Assembly (NCBI RefSeq): GCF_016427565.1
Contig: NZ_JAELXT010000014.1
Span: forward strand, 40,810-104,809
Length of the DNA stretch: 64,000 nt
Origin: Microvirga splendida
Lineage (GTDB): Bacteria > Pseudomonadota > Alphaproteobacteria > Rhizobiales > Beijerinckiaceae
Reading direction: 5' to 3'
This document shows, one piece after another, positions 26,118-34,252 of the stretch. The notes under the pieces were generated by a model, which was not told the DNA's origin, searched no databases, and saw only the letters and a list, made by a program, of their open reading frames with translations. Position 1 is the first letter of the stretch; each line of letters opens with the position of its first letter. Both the position numbers and the translations under genes were made by a program.

Positions 26118-26612
26118 ATGGCAGATCGCAAGCTCGACGATATCGACCGCCGCATCCTCGCCGCCCTGCAGGCCGACGGCCGCATGACGGCCCAGGAGAT
26201 CGCCGACCGGGTCGGCCTGTCCCCCTCTCCCTGCGCGCGGCGCGTGCGCCTTCTGGAGGAGGCCGGGGTCGTGAAGGGCTATGTGGCGGTGATCGACCAG
26301 GCCAAGGTCGGGCTGCCGATCAGCGTCTTCGCCTCGGTCAAGCTGGAGCGGCAGCGGGAGGACGACCTCGACCGCTTCTCGCAGGCGGTCGCCCGCTGGC
26401 CCGAGGTGGTCGATTGCTACCTGATGACCGGGCAGCGGGATTACCTGCTGCGGATCGTGGTGAGCGATCTCGAATCCTACGAGCGCTTCATCAAGGACAA
26501 GCTGACCCGCCTCGACGGCGTGGCCTCCATCGAATCGAGCTTTGCCCTGGGACAGGTGAAGCGGTCCAACGCGCTGCCGATTCCTCATTCCTCATCGAAA
26601 CGCACGGATTGA
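26118..26612 (+). CDS. Lrp/AsnC family transcriptional regulator
   Basis: The N-terminal winged helix starts KLDDIDRRILAALQADGRMTAQEIADRVGLSPSPCARRVRLLEEAGV and is followed by a RAM ligand-binding domain (CYLMTGQRDYLLRIVVSDLESYERFI). At 164 residues it is a standard member. It is divergent from the AceE-like gene, its own start codon abuts an inverted repeat, and no ordinary ribosome binding site is visible, so translation may depend on what occupies that repeat. The effector is probably an amino acid. Confidence 0.93.
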   Translation: MADRKLDDIDRRILAALQADGRMTAQEIADRVGLSPSPCARRVRLLEEAGVVKGYVAVIDQAKVGLPISVFASVKLERQREDDLDRFSQAVARWPEVVDCYLMTGQRDYLLRIVVSDLESYERFIKDKLTRLDGVASIESSFALGQVKRSNALPIPHSSSKRTD

Positions 26613-26632
26613 GCAGGCCTCGAGCGCGCAAC

Positions 26633-26654
26633 AAAAAACCGCCCGAAGGCGGTT
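26633..26654 (-). terminator. rho-independent terminator for the tRNA-Gly gene
   Basis: On the minus strand AACCGCC, loop TTCG and GGCGGTT are followed by a T run. It lies about 30 bases past the 3' end of the tRNA. On the plus strand the same hairpin follows the Lrp gene. Confidence 0.75.
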
Positions 26655-26682
26655 CTTGTGGTTCCGGTGGGTGTCCGGAAAT

Positions 26683-26757
26683 TGGAGCGGGCGAAGGGAT
26701 TCGAACCCTCGACCCCAACCTTGGCAAGGTTGTGCTCTACCCCTGAGCTACACCCGC
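26683..26757 (-). tRNA. tRNA-Gly (anticodon GCC)
   Basis: Read on the minus strand, GCGGGTG pairs with CGCCCGC as acceptor stem (one G-U pair). The D-arm contains AGCTCAGGGGTAGAGC, the anticodon arm is CAACC TTGCCAA GGTTG with anticodon GCC, and the T-arm contains GGTTCGAATCC. The CCA end is encoded. The length is 75 bases. Confidence 0.97.
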
Positions 26758-26906
26758 GCTCCGCGATGCCGAGGCACCGTTGCGAGGCCGTTGATGTGCC
26801 CCAAAACCGCTCGCTTGGCAAGAGGGTCCTGGCGATCTTTTCGAAGGAAGCCTTGAGCCTGCTTCATCCGGTCGCTAGAAGGCGAGCCGACACGGAGGTT
26901 GCAAGC

Positions 26907-27446
26907 TTGGCCCATCTCTCCCCGCAGGAACTCCTGGAGCGTCTGTCGGCTCTCGGCATCAAGGCTGAGACCGTGGAGCACGAGCCCGTGTTCACGGTGG
27001 CCGAGTCGGCATCCGTCAAGGAACGCATTCCGGGCGCCCATTCCAAGAACCTGTTCGTGAAGGACAAGAAGGGCCGCTTCTTCCTGATTTCCGCCAAGCA
27101 CGACACGGCCATCGACCTCAAGCGGACGCACGAGGCCCTCGGCGCCTCGGGCCGCCTCTCCTTCGGCTCCGCCGAGCAGATGCGGGCCCTGCTCGGGGTG
27201 GAGCCCGGCTCGGTCACGGCCTTCGCGGTGGTGAACGACACGGACGGCAAGGTCACCATGGTGCTCGACGCCAACCTCATGGAGCATGAGCGGGTGAACT
27301 TTCATCCCCTGGTCAATTCCATGACCACCGGCGTGTCGCGGGAGGATCTGGTCGCGTTCCTGCGCGCCACGGGCCACGACCCGCTCATTCTGCGCCTGCC
27401 GGAGCCGCCGGCGGAATTGCCAGACGACGCTCAAGCTCCCATCTAA
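26907..27446 (+). CDS. YbaK/ProX-type prolyl-tRNA deacylase (PrdX/ProXp-ala-like)
   Basis: The editing domain is recognised by VEHEPVFTVAESASVKERIPGAHSKNLFVKDKKGRFFLISAKHD, with the conserved Lys of KNLFVKD, and by NFHPLVNSMTTGVSREDLVAFL at the C-terminus. These free-standing enzymes hydrolyse Ala mischarged on tRNA-Pro. The best start is the TTG at 26907, preceded by CGGAGG nine bases upstream. No ATG lies in a suitable place, and the frame upstream runs into the tRNA. Length from this start is 179 residues, close to the family norm. Confidence 0.9.
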   Translation: MAHLSPQELLERLSALGIKAETVEHEPVFTVAESASVKERIPGAHSKNLFVKDKKGRFFLISAKHDTAIDLKRTHEALGASGRLSFGSAEQMRALLGVEPGSVTAFAVVNDTDGKVTMVLDANLMEHERVNFHPLVNSMTTGVSREDLVAFLRATGHDPLILRLPEPPAELPDDAQAPI

Positions 27447-27484
27447 GGGAGGTTCTTCTCACGCCTCCACCCTTCGAGGATCGC

Positions 27485-28381
27485 ATGCTCTCCGACAACC
27501 CCGCCCCCTCCGACGATCTCGTGAAGGACACCACCACGGCGGCCTTCCGCCAGGACGTGCTGGCCGAGTCCATGCAGCAGCCGGTGCTGGTGGATTTCTG
27601 GGCGCCCTGGTGCGGCCCCTGCAAGCAGCTCACGCCGATCCTGGAAAAGGCCGTGCGCGCCGCCGGCGGCAAGGTGAAGCTCGTGAAGATGAACATCGAC
27701 GAGCATCCGCAGATCGCGGGCCAGCTCGGCGTGCAGTCGATTCCCGCCGTCTTCGCCTTCCAGCGCGGCCAGCCGGTGGACGGCTTCATGGGCGCCCTGC
27801 CGGAAAGCCAGATCAAGAGCTTCATCGAGCGCCTCGTGGGCCCGCTCGGCCCCAGCGCCGCCGAGGAGATCCTCGCCGAGGCCGACCGCCTGGCCGAGGC
27901 CGGCGACATGGGCGGAGCGGCCGAGCTCTACGCGGCCGTGCTGTCCCAGGACCCGGAGAACGTCGCGGCGCTCGCCGCCCTCGTGAAGCTCCACGTGGAG
28001 GTGGGCGATCTCGAGGGCGCCAAGCGCTTCCTCGCCATGGCTCCGCAGGAGAAGGCGGGCGATCCGGCGATTGCCGGCGCCCGGGCGGCCATCGAGCTCG
28101 CCGAGCAGGCAGGCTCGCTGGGCGACCTCGCGGACCTGCAGCGCCGGATCGAGGCGGACCCCGCGGACCATCAGGCGCGGTTCGATCTCGCCATCGGGCT
28201 GAACGCCCGCGGGCGGCGGGGAGAAGCTGTCGACCACCTCCTTGAAATCGTCCGGCGCGACCGCAATTGGAACGATGACGGCGCGCGCAAGCAGCTCGTT
28301 CAGTTCTTCGAGGCCTGGGGCCCGATGGACGAGATGACGCTGGCAGGACGGCGGAGACTTTCCTCGTTCCTGTTCTCTTGA
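27485..28381 (+). CDS. cnoX: thioredoxin-TPR chaperedoxin, CnoX/YbbN-like
   Basis: A thioredoxin domain at residues 20-120 with an intact WAPWCGPCK redox motif is followed by a helical TPR-like C-terminal half (AEADRLAEAGDMGGAAELYAAVLSQDPENVAALAALVKL). At 298 residues the layout is that of CnoX, a holdase that protects proteins from oxidation and passes them to GroEL/DnaK. The E. coli protein lacks the full CxxC, while this one keeps it. A Lon N-domain protein gene follows after 28 bases. Confidence 0.88.
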   Translation: MLSDNPAPSDDLVKDTTTAAFRQDVLAESMQQPVLVDFWAPWCGPCKQLTPILEKAVRAAGGKVKLVKMNIDEHPQIAGQLGVQSIPAVFAFQRGQPVDGFMGALPESQIKSFIERLVGPLGPSAAEEILAEADRLAEAGDMGGAAELYAAVLSQDPENVAALAALVKLHVEVGDLEGAKRFLAMAPQEKAGDPAIAGARAAIELAEQAGSLGDLADLQRRIEADPADHQARFDLAIGLNARGRRGEAVDHLLEIVRRDRNWNDDGARKQLVQFFEAWGPMDEMTLAGRRRLSSFLFS

Positions 28382-28409
28382 CGCCGCCCTGGTTGTTGAG
28401 GAGATCGGA

Positions 28410-29081
28410 ATGGGAATGAACGCGGTATACCGAGGGCCGGAGGATTGCCCGTCGGTCATCCCGGTCTTCCCCCTTCCCGGCGCGCTTCTTCTCCCGCGCG
28501 GGCAGATGCCGCTCAACATCTTCGAGCCGCGCTATGTGGCGATGGTGGATGACGCGCTGAAGGGCGACCGCATCATCGGCATGGTTCAGCCCGATGCCGA
28601 CAACGACCCCCATGCGACCATTCCGAAGCTCTACAAGGTCGGCTGCGCCGGCCGCATCACCCAGTTCGCCGAGACAGGCGACGGGCGCTATCTCATCACG
28701 CTCATCGGCGTCGCGCGCTTCCGCATCGACGAGGAGCTGCCGCCGGTCGATCTGTTCCGCCGCTGCCGCGTGAGCTTCGAGCCCTTCGCGTCCGACTTCA
28801 CGGCCCGCGCCGGCGAGACCGAGGTCGACCGGGCCGGCGTGGTGAAGGCCCTGCGCGACTTCGTCGACGCCGTGCACGTGAAGGTCGACTGGCGCGGCAT
28901 CGAGGAAGCGCCCAACGAGGCCCTCGTGAACGCCCTGTGCATGATGAGCCCCTTCGGCGTGCGCGAGAAGCAGGCGCTGCTGGAAGCGCCCAACCTCAAA
29001 ACCCGGGCGGAGGTTCTCATCGCCCTCACCGAGATCGAGCTCGCCCGCAGCGGCGCCGGCTCCGACTCGACCATGCAATAG
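28410..29081 (+). CDS. Lon N-terminal (substrate-binding) domain protein
   Basis: A stand-alone Lon N-domain: [46 protein letters not shown] is diagnostic, with no ATPase or protease part. The 223-residue length is normal for this conserved family of unknown function. It is placed between cnoX and a Trm112 gene, close enough to be one operon, which suggests a link to protein quality control. Confidence 0.92.
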   Translation: MGMNAVYRGPEDCPSVIPVFPLPGALLLPRGQMPLNIFEPRYVAMVDDALKGDRIIGMVQPDADNDPHATIPKLYKVGCAGRITQFAETGDGRYLITLIGVARFRIDEELPPVDLFRRCRVSFEPFASDFTARAGETEVDRAGVVKALRDFVDAVHVKVDWRGIEEAPNEALVNALCMMSPFGVREKQALLEAPNLKTRAEVLIALTEIELARSGAGSDSTMQ

Positions 29082-29092
29082 GAATGATCCCG

Positions 29093-29308
29093 ATGGTTCC
29101 CGACACACCCGAGGCGCCCCAGCCCGTCGAGGCGACGCGGATCGACCCCAAGCTCCTGGAACTTCTCGTCTGCCCGCTCACCAAGGAAACGCTGGAATAC
29201 GACGCCGGCCGGCAGGAGCTGATCAGCCGCCGCGCCAAGCTCGCCTACCCGATCCGCAACGGAATCCCGATCATGCTGCCGGAAGAGGCGCGGCCGCTGG
29301 GGGATTGA
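29093..29308 (+). CDS. Trm112 family protein
   Basis: A small protein with [18 protein letters not shown], then [26 protein letters not shown], the Trm112/YcaR zinc-ribbon-like pattern (only one Cys remains here). Bacterial members are of unclear role; eukaryotic Trm112 activates methyltransferases. AGGA at 29080-29083 is spaced nine bases before the ATG at 29093, which I prefer; an in-frame ATG at 29084 would add three residues. Confidence 0.85.
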   Translation: MVPDTPEAPQPVEATRIDPKLLELLVCPLTKETLEYDAGRQELISRRAKLAYPIRNGIPIMLPEEARPLGD

Positions 29309-29322
29309 AGCTTTTCCCCGGT

Positions 29323-29360
29323 GTCATCCCGGATCTGCGCTGCGCTTCGTCCGGGATGAC
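29323..29360. repeat. palindromic repeat, family B
   Basis: GTCATCCCGGAT is mirrored by TCCGGGATGAC around a CTGCGCTGCGCTTCG core. It fills the space between two convergent genes and could serve as a bidirectional terminator. Confidence 0.7.
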
Positions 29361-29362
29361 GC

Positions 29363-30244
29363 TTACGTGCGTTCCGCAATCGCCTCCGCCAGCGCGAGCG
29401 TCCGCCTCGCCATCTCCGCATGGAGCCGCTCGACCATGCGGCCGCCCAGGTTGATCGCGCCATTCCCGGCATTCTCCGGCCGCTCGAACGCCGCCACGAT
29501 GGCGCGGGCGTTGTCCACCTCATCCGGTGACGGCGCAAAGATCTCGTTGGCGGCGGCGATCTGATCCGGGTGGATCAGCGTCTTGCCGTCGAAGCCGCAA
29601 TCGCGGCCCTGCCCGCACTCGCTGCGGAAGCCGTCCGCATCGGAGAGATCGTTGTAGACCCCGTCGAGAATGTCGATGCCATGCGCCCGTGCGGCGGCGA
29701 GCGCGGTCATGAGCCAAGGCAACATCGCGGCGCGGCCCGGCAGCAGGCGCGCGCGGGTGTCCTTGGCAAGATCGTTCGTCCCCATGACGAGGCAGCCGAG
29801 GCGCGTGTCCACGTCGCGGGCCGCGCTCGCGATCGATTCCGCATGCAGGATCGCCAGAGGCGTCTCGATCATCGCCCAGACGCGGGTGCGCTCAGCAGCA
29901 CCGAGCTTGCGCAGGCGCAGGCCCACGGCCGCGAGCGTTTCCGCCGACGATACCTTCGGCACGAGGATCGCGTCGGGCGCCGCCGCAACGGCCGCCGCCA
30001 GATCCGCCTCACCCCAGGAGGTGTCGAGGGCGTTGACGCGGATGACGAGCTCGCGCCTGCCGTAGCCGCCGGCCTGCACCGCCGCGCAGACCTGCTCGCG
30101 CGCCTCAGCCTTCACGTCCGGCGCCACCGCGTCCTCGAGATCGAAGATCACCACATCCGCGGCAAGGGTCTTCGCCTTCTCGATGGCCCGGGCATTGGAG
30201 CCCGGCATGTAGAGCGCAGAACGGCGCGGGCGGATCGTGGTCAT
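29363..30244 (-). CDS. HpcH/HpaI aldolase-citrate lyase family CoA-ester lyase
   Basis: The start RPRRSALYMPGSNARAIEKAKTLAADVVIFDLEDAVAPDVKAEAR is the CitE/malyl-CoA lyase signature. LGCLVMGTNDLAKDTRARLLPGR and SECGQGRDCGFDGKTLIHPDQIAAANEIF complete the metal and CoA-ester binding site. Possible roles are malyl-CoA or beta-methylmalyl-CoA cleavage, or malyl-CoA thioesterase. The sequence alone does not separate them. The start at 30244 is supported by MTTIRPRRSALYMPG; a longer frame begins at 30280. Confidence 0.88.
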   Translation of the reverse strand: MTTIRPRRSALYMPGSNARAIEKAKTLAADVVIFDLEDAVAPDVKAEAREQVCAAVQAGGYGRRELVIRVNALDTSWGEADLAAAVAAAPDAILVPKVSSAETLAAVGLRLRKLGAAERTRVWAMIETPLAILHAESIASAARDVDTRLGCLVMGTNDLAKDTRARLLPGRAAMLPWLMTALAAARAHGIDILDGVYNDLSDADGFRSECGQGRDCGFDGKTLIHPDQIAAANEIFAPSPDEVDNARAIVAAFERPENAGNGAINLGGRMVERLHAEMARRTLALAEAIAERT

Positions 30245-30300
30245 GGCTTTTTCCTGGAACGGCAGATCGGTTGTAATCATGCTCAGGATTGAAGAACAGT

Positions 30301-30396
30301 GTCATTCCCGGCCGAAGCGCAGCGGAGGGGAAGGGAATCCATAGCGCTGAGCGTGCGGGTGGATCCCCTTCCCTCGCTACGCTCGCCGGGGATGAC
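30301..30396. repeat. palindromic repeat, family E
   Basis: GTCATTCCCGGCCGAAGC with GGGGAAGGGAATCC is mirrored by GGATCCCCTTCCCTCGCT and GCCGGGGATGAC. The right arm (30361-30394) matches 33 of 34 bases of the stretch at 61565-61598 inside mtaB. Confidence 0.75.
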
Positions 30397-30413
30397 AGGC
30401 AGAGGCAAAAAGA

Positions 30414-31154
30414 ATGTGGGTTGCAGGCGTCGACGGCTGCCGGGCCGGATGGATTGCGGTGCTCATGCGGGTGGACGATCCGCAATCCCATCGCATCGTG
30501 ACGGCGCCGACGCTCGCCGCCATCGCCGATGCGCCTGAAAAGCCCGGGGTGATCGCCGTCGACATGCCCATCGGCCTGCCCGAGCGCACGGAAGGATCGG
30601 GGCGGCTGCCGGAGCAGCTGATCCGCCCACTGCTCGGCCAAAGGCAATCCTCCGTCTTCGCCATTCCCTCGCGCCGCGCCGTAGAGGCCGAGGATTACGG
30701 GCAGGCCTGCGCGATGGCCGCCGCCACCTCCGAGCCGTCGCGAAAGGTGTCGCGACAGGGCTTTGCGATCTTTCCCAAGATCCGCGAGATCGACACGTTG
30801 CTGCGCGCCCGGCCTGAACTGGTCTCACGCGTCTACGAGGTGCATCCCGAACTCGCCTTCTGGGTCCTGAACGATGCCAAGGCGCTCGACCGGCCGAAGA
30901 AGGTCAAGGGCACGCCGTACGGACCGGGAATGACTCTGCGGCGGGCGCTGCTCGCGCGGTCCGGTCTCCTGCCCGAGAGCCTGATCCACGCGCCTCCCCC
31001 TCGCGGCGCGGCCGAGGACGACCTGCTCGATGCGCTGGCGGGGTTGACCGTGGCGCTGGATATCGCGAGAGGTGGAGGACAACCCTTTCCCGACCCGCCC
31101 GGCCGCGATGCCCACGGCCTGCCGGTCGCCATCTGGACGCTGCGCCGCTCATGA
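30414..31154 (+). CDS. DUF429 domain protein
   Basis: The sequence opens VAGVDGCRAGWIAVLMRVDD and contains VDMPIGLP and YEVHPELAFWVLN, the motifs of DUF429, an RNase H-like fold of unknown function. At 246 residues it is typical. Its stop overlaps the start of the dehydratase gene by four bases, so the two are translationally coupled. Confidence 0.88.
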   Translation: MWVAGVDGCRAGWIAVLMRVDDPQSHRIVTAPTLAAIADAPEKPGVIAVDMPIGLPERTEGSGRLPEQLIRPLLGQRQSSVFAIPSRRAVEAEDYGQACAMAAATSEPSRKVSRQGFAIFPKIREIDTLLRARPELVSRVYEVHPELAFWVLNDAKALDRPKKVKGTPYGPGMTLRRALLARSGLLPESLIHAPPPRGAAEDDLLDALAGLTVALDIARGGGQPFPDPPGRDAHGLPVAIWTLRRS

Positions 31155-32089
31155 CCATCACCCGCGCCGACATCGAAGCCGCCCATGCCCGCATCGCCCC
31201 GCACGTGCGCCGCACGCCCGTCCTGAACCAGGCAGGGGCCTTCGGTCATGACGGGCCGGTGAGCCTGAAGCTCGAATTCCTGCAGCATGCGGGCTCGTTC
31301 AAGACGCGCGGCGCCTTCAACGCCCTCCTGTCGCAGGAGGTGCCGTCGGCCGGCGTGGCGGCGGCCTCCGGCGGCAATCACGGGGCGGCGGTGGCCTATG
31401 CGGCCAAGCAGCTTGGCGTGAAGGCGCGCATCTTCGTGCCGGAGATCTCGAGCCCCGCGAAGATCGCGGTCATCCGCTCGCACGGCGCCGAGGTGATGAT
31501 CGGCGGCGCGCGCTATGCGGACGCTCAAGACGCCTGCGACCGGTACGTGGCGGAGTCGGGCGCCCTGCGCATCCATCCTTTTGCTGCGGCAAGCACCATG
31601 ATCGGCCAGGGCACGGCGGCGCTCGAATGGGAGCAGGACGGACCGGCTCTCGACACGGTGCTCGTGGCGGTGGGCGGCGGCGGGCTCATCAGCGGCGTTG
31701 CCAGCTGGTGGGCGGGACGGGTCAAGGTGGTGGGCGTGGAGCCGGAAGGCTCGCGGGCCCTCCATGCGGCGCTGGAAGCCGGCGGTCCGGTCGATGTGGA
31801 GATCGATTCGGTGGCGGCCGATTCGCTCGGCGCCAAGAACACCGGCGATCTGGTCTACGAAGTCTGCCGCGAAGCGGTCGATCACGTGGCCCTCGTCACC
31901 GATGCGGCCATCCGCGATGCGCAAAGGATGCTCTGGCGCGACTACCGCATCGCATCCGAGCCCGGCGGCGCGGCGGCCCTGGCGGCTTTGATCTCGGGCG
32001 CCTATAAGCCGCGCCCGGGCGAGCGGGTCGGCGTGCTCCTGTGCGGGGCCAATGTCGAGCTGGTCCGTCTCGCGGAGATCGCCTCCTGA
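31151..32089 (+). CDS. threonine/serine dehydratase (PLP-dependent)
   Basis: The PLP lysine is in SFKTRGAFNALL, the substrate loop is SGGNHGAAVAYAAK, and the glycine-rich phosphate loop is VAVGGGGLISGVASW. The 312-residue length without a C-terminal regulatory domain fits the catabolic threonine/serine dehydratase type (or a serine racemase relative). The ATG overlaps the DUF429 gene. Confidence 0.88.
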   Translation: MTITRADIEAAHARIAPHVRRTPVLNQAGAFGHDGPVSLKLEFLQHAGSFKTRGAFNALLSQEVPSAGVAAASGGNHGAAVAYAAKQLGVKARIFVPEISSPAKIAVIRSHGAEVMIGGARYADAQDACDRYVAESGALRIHPFAAASTMIGQGTAALEWEQDGPALDTVLVAVGGGGLISGVASWWAGRVKVVGVEPEGSRALHAALEAGGPVDVEIDSVAADSLGAKNTGDLVYEVCREAVDHVALVTDAAIRDAQRMLWRDYRIASEPGGAAALAALISGAYKPRPGERVGVLLCGANVELVRLAEIAS

Positions 32090-32138
32090 GAAGCCGGGAT
32101 CTCCGCCGCAATCGTCTTCCATCCGCAGGTCCGTTGCC

Positions 32139-33119
32139 GTGAACCTTGTCGACCTTGCCGCCCAGAACCTGCTGTCGCCCATGGTGCTGTTCTTCGCCCT
32201 GGGGCTAGCGGCGGCGCTTGCCCGCTCGGACCTGACGATCCCCGAGGCGGTGGCCAAGACGCTAGCCCTCTACCTGATGCTGTCCATCGGCTTCAAGGGT
32301 GGGGTCGAGGTGGCGGCAAACGGCATCACCCTGCGCATGGTCGGCGTGATGGGGATGGGCATCGTCCTGTCCTTCGCCCTTCCCGTCATCGGCTTCCTGA
32401 TCCTGCGCGCGGTCTCCGGCCTGTCCAGGGTGGATGCGGCCGCGGTGGCAGCCCATTACGGCTCGATCTCCATCGTCACCTTCATCGCGGCCACCGAGAT
32501 CGTGCGCGGGCAGAGCCTGCCCTTCGAGGGCTACATCGTCGCCGTGGCGGCCGTGATGGAAACGCCCGCCATTCTCTCCGCCCTGCTGCTGGCCCGCAGC
32601 GGCCAGCCGGCCAGGAACGGAAACGAGGGGCTTGGCCCCCTTCTGCATGAGGTCGGCCTGAACGGCTCGGTGGTGATGCTGGTGGGCTCGTTTCTCATCG
32701 GTTGGGCCACCGGCCCCAAGGGGCTGCAGCTGATCGCCCCGTTCATCGTCGACCCGTTTCGCGGCGTGCTGTGTCTCTTTCTGCTCGACATGGGTCTGGT
32801 GGCGGGACGCGGCATGCGCGAGGGGGCGCGCCATCTCTCGGCGCCGGTCCTGGGCTTCGGCATCGTCATGCCGCTGATCGGCGCAGCACTCGCCACCCTG
32901 GCGGTCTGGCCGCTGGGCCTCTCCTTAGGGGGCGCGGCCCTGTTCGTCACGCTTGCGGCCTCGGCCTCCTACATCGCCGTGCCGGCCGCCATGCGCCTTG
33001 CCCTGCCGGAGGCGAAACCCGCCATCTATCTCACCCTGTCCCTCGGGGTGACCTTTCCCTTCAACCTGTCCATCGGGATCCCTCTCTATCTGGCCCTGGC
33101 CGGACTCGTGGCAGGGTAG
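32139..33119 (+). CDS. sbtA: sodium-dependent bicarbonate transporter family permease (SbtA-like)
   Basis: A 326-residue membrane protein with about ten helices. LFFALGLAAALARSDLTIPEAVAKTLALYLMLSIGFKGGVEVA matches the SbtA family, and a second inverted half follows (VVMLVGSFLIGWATGPKGLQLI). SbtA in cyanobacteria imports bicarbonate with sodium. The GTG at 32139 is the likely start, since the preceding residues are not family-like. A PII-like sbtB and a carbonic anhydrase gene follow on the same strand, which strongly supports the assignment. Confidence 0.9.
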   Translation: MNLVDLAAQNLLSPMVLFFALGLAAALARSDLTIPEAVAKTLALYLMLSIGFKGGVEVAANGITLRMVGVMGMGIVLSFALPVIGFLILRAVSGLSRVDAAAVAAHYGSISIVTFIAATEIVRGQSLPFEGYIVAVAAVMETPAILSALLLARSGQPARNGNEGLGPLLHEVGLNGSVVMLVGSFLIGWATGPKGLQLIAPFIVDPFRGVLCLFLLDMGLVAGRGMREGARHLSAPVLGFGIVMPLIGAALATLAVWPLGLSLGGAALFVTLAASASYIAVPAAMRLALPEAKPAIYLTLSLGVTFPFNLSIGIPLYLALAGLVAG

Positions 33120-33145
33120 ACATCTTCCCGGAGGAAGAGACGGCC

Positions 33146-33457
33146 ATGCAGACCCATCCGAAGAAGCGCATCGAAATCGTCGTCGAGTATCCGGCCCTGC
33201 GGCGGCTCCTGGATCGCCTCGACCGGTCCCAGGTCACGGGCTACACCGTGATCCCCGCGCTCGCGGGCCGCGGACATGACGGCCCCTGGAGCAGCGAAGG
33301 GCTCGCGGGCGATGCGGGCCGCATGATGATGGTGATCTGCATCACCGATCCCGCCCGGCTCGATCCGGTCCTGGAAGAGGTCTATGCGGTGGTGGCCCGC
33401 CACATCGGCATCGTCACCATCTCCGACGTGCAGGTCATCCGCTCGGACCACTTCTGA
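33146..33457 (+). CDS. sbtB: PII-like regulator of bicarbonate transport (SbtB-like)
   Basis: A 103-residue PII-superfamily protein with IEIVVEYPALRRLLDRLDRSQVTGYTVIPALAGRGHDGPW, corresponding to the beta-alpha core and T-loop of SbtB, and TDPARLDPVLEEVYAVVARHIGIVTISDVQVIR. SbtB binds adenyl nucleotides and gates SbtA in cyanobacteria. It begins 26 bases after sbtA with GGAGGAAGAG upstream. Confidence 0.88.
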   Translation: MQTHPKKRIEIVVEYPALRRLLDRLDRSQVTGYTVIPALAGRGHDGPWSSEGLAGDAGRMMMVICITDPARLDPVLEEVYAVVARHIGIVTISDVQVIRSDHF

Positions 33458-33523
33458 AAGCCCCGGCCGGTTGAGGCTTCGGGCCGAGGGGCTTATAAGC
33501 CCCCGACCCACAGGAGCGACCGC

Positions 33524-34204
33524 ATGTTTCCGACCCGCCTGACCGAAGGATACCGCGCCTTTCTCGACACCCGCTTTCCAAGCGAGAAGAACCGCTTTGA
33601 GGCGCTTGCCGAAAAGGGTCAGTCGCCGGAGGTGATGGTGATCGGCTGCTGCGACAGCCGCGTCTCGCCGGAGGTGATTTTCGATGCGAGCCCGGGCGAG
33701 CTCTTCGTGGTGCGCAACGTGGCCAATCTCGTGCCGCCCTACGAGACCGGCGGCGATTACCACGGCACGTCCGCGGCGCTGGAATTCGCCGTGCAGGCCC
33801 TGCGGGTGAAGCACATCGTGGTGCTGGGACATGCCCGCTGCGGTGGCGTGCGGGCGTTCGCCGACGAGACCGCGCCGCTCTCGCCCGGCGATTTCATCGG
33901 TCGTTGGATGAACCTGATCAAGCCCGCCGGCGAACGGCTCGGGCCCCATGACGGCAACCTCGACGAGTACCTGCCGCGGCTCGAACTCGCGGCCGTCGAG
34001 AACAGCCTGAAGAACCTGATGACGTTCCCGTGCGTGCGCATCCTGGTGGAGCGCGGCAAGCTGCAGCTCCACGGCGCCTATTTCGGCGTGGCGACCGGCG
34101 TGCTGCTGGTGCGCGATCCCGAAACCGGCGCGTTCATGCCGGCCGTGGAAGACATGCCGGCGCGCGTGTCGATGTTCTCCGCACAGGACGCAGGACCGCT
34201 GTAA
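33524..34204 (+). CDS. beta-class carbonic anhydrase
   Basis: Zinc ligands are in GCCDSRVSPEVIF (Cys at about 42-43 and Asp) and in VVLGHARCGGVRAF (His and Cys). The 226-residue length is typical. The enzyme interconverts CO2 and bicarbonate. Directly after sbtA-sbtB, it would use imported bicarbonate to supply CO2 for carboxylases, or trap CO2 as bicarbonate. A bidirectional terminator ends the unit. Confidence 0.95.
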   Translation: MFPTRLTEGYRAFLDTRFPSEKNRFEALAEKGQSPEVMVIGCCDSRVSPEVIFDASPGELFVVRNVANLVPPYETGGDYHGTSAALEFAVQALRVKHIVVLGHARCGGVRAFADETAPLSPGDFIGRWMNLIKPAGERLGPHDGNLDEYLPRLELAAVENSLKNLMTFPCVRILVERGKLQLHGAYFGVATGVLLVRDPETGAFMPAVEDMPARVSMFSAQDAGPL

Positions 34205-34205
34205 A

Positions 34206-34238
34206 CAAAAAGGCCGCCCGAAGGCGGCCTCTCGTTTT
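34206..34238. terminator. bidirectional terminator between carbonic anhydrase and asd
   Basis: AGGCCGCC, loop CGAA and GGCGGCCT form a perfect 8-bp stem, with AAAA before and CTCGTTTT after. It serves both convergent genes. Confidence 0.85.
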
Positions 34239-34252
34239 CTTCGGCGAGCCTT

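Noticed and set aside
26683..26757. tRNA gene as an integration site for a genomic island
   Set aside because: No integrase gene and no partial tRNA 3' duplicate were found nearby; the flanking genes are ordinary.
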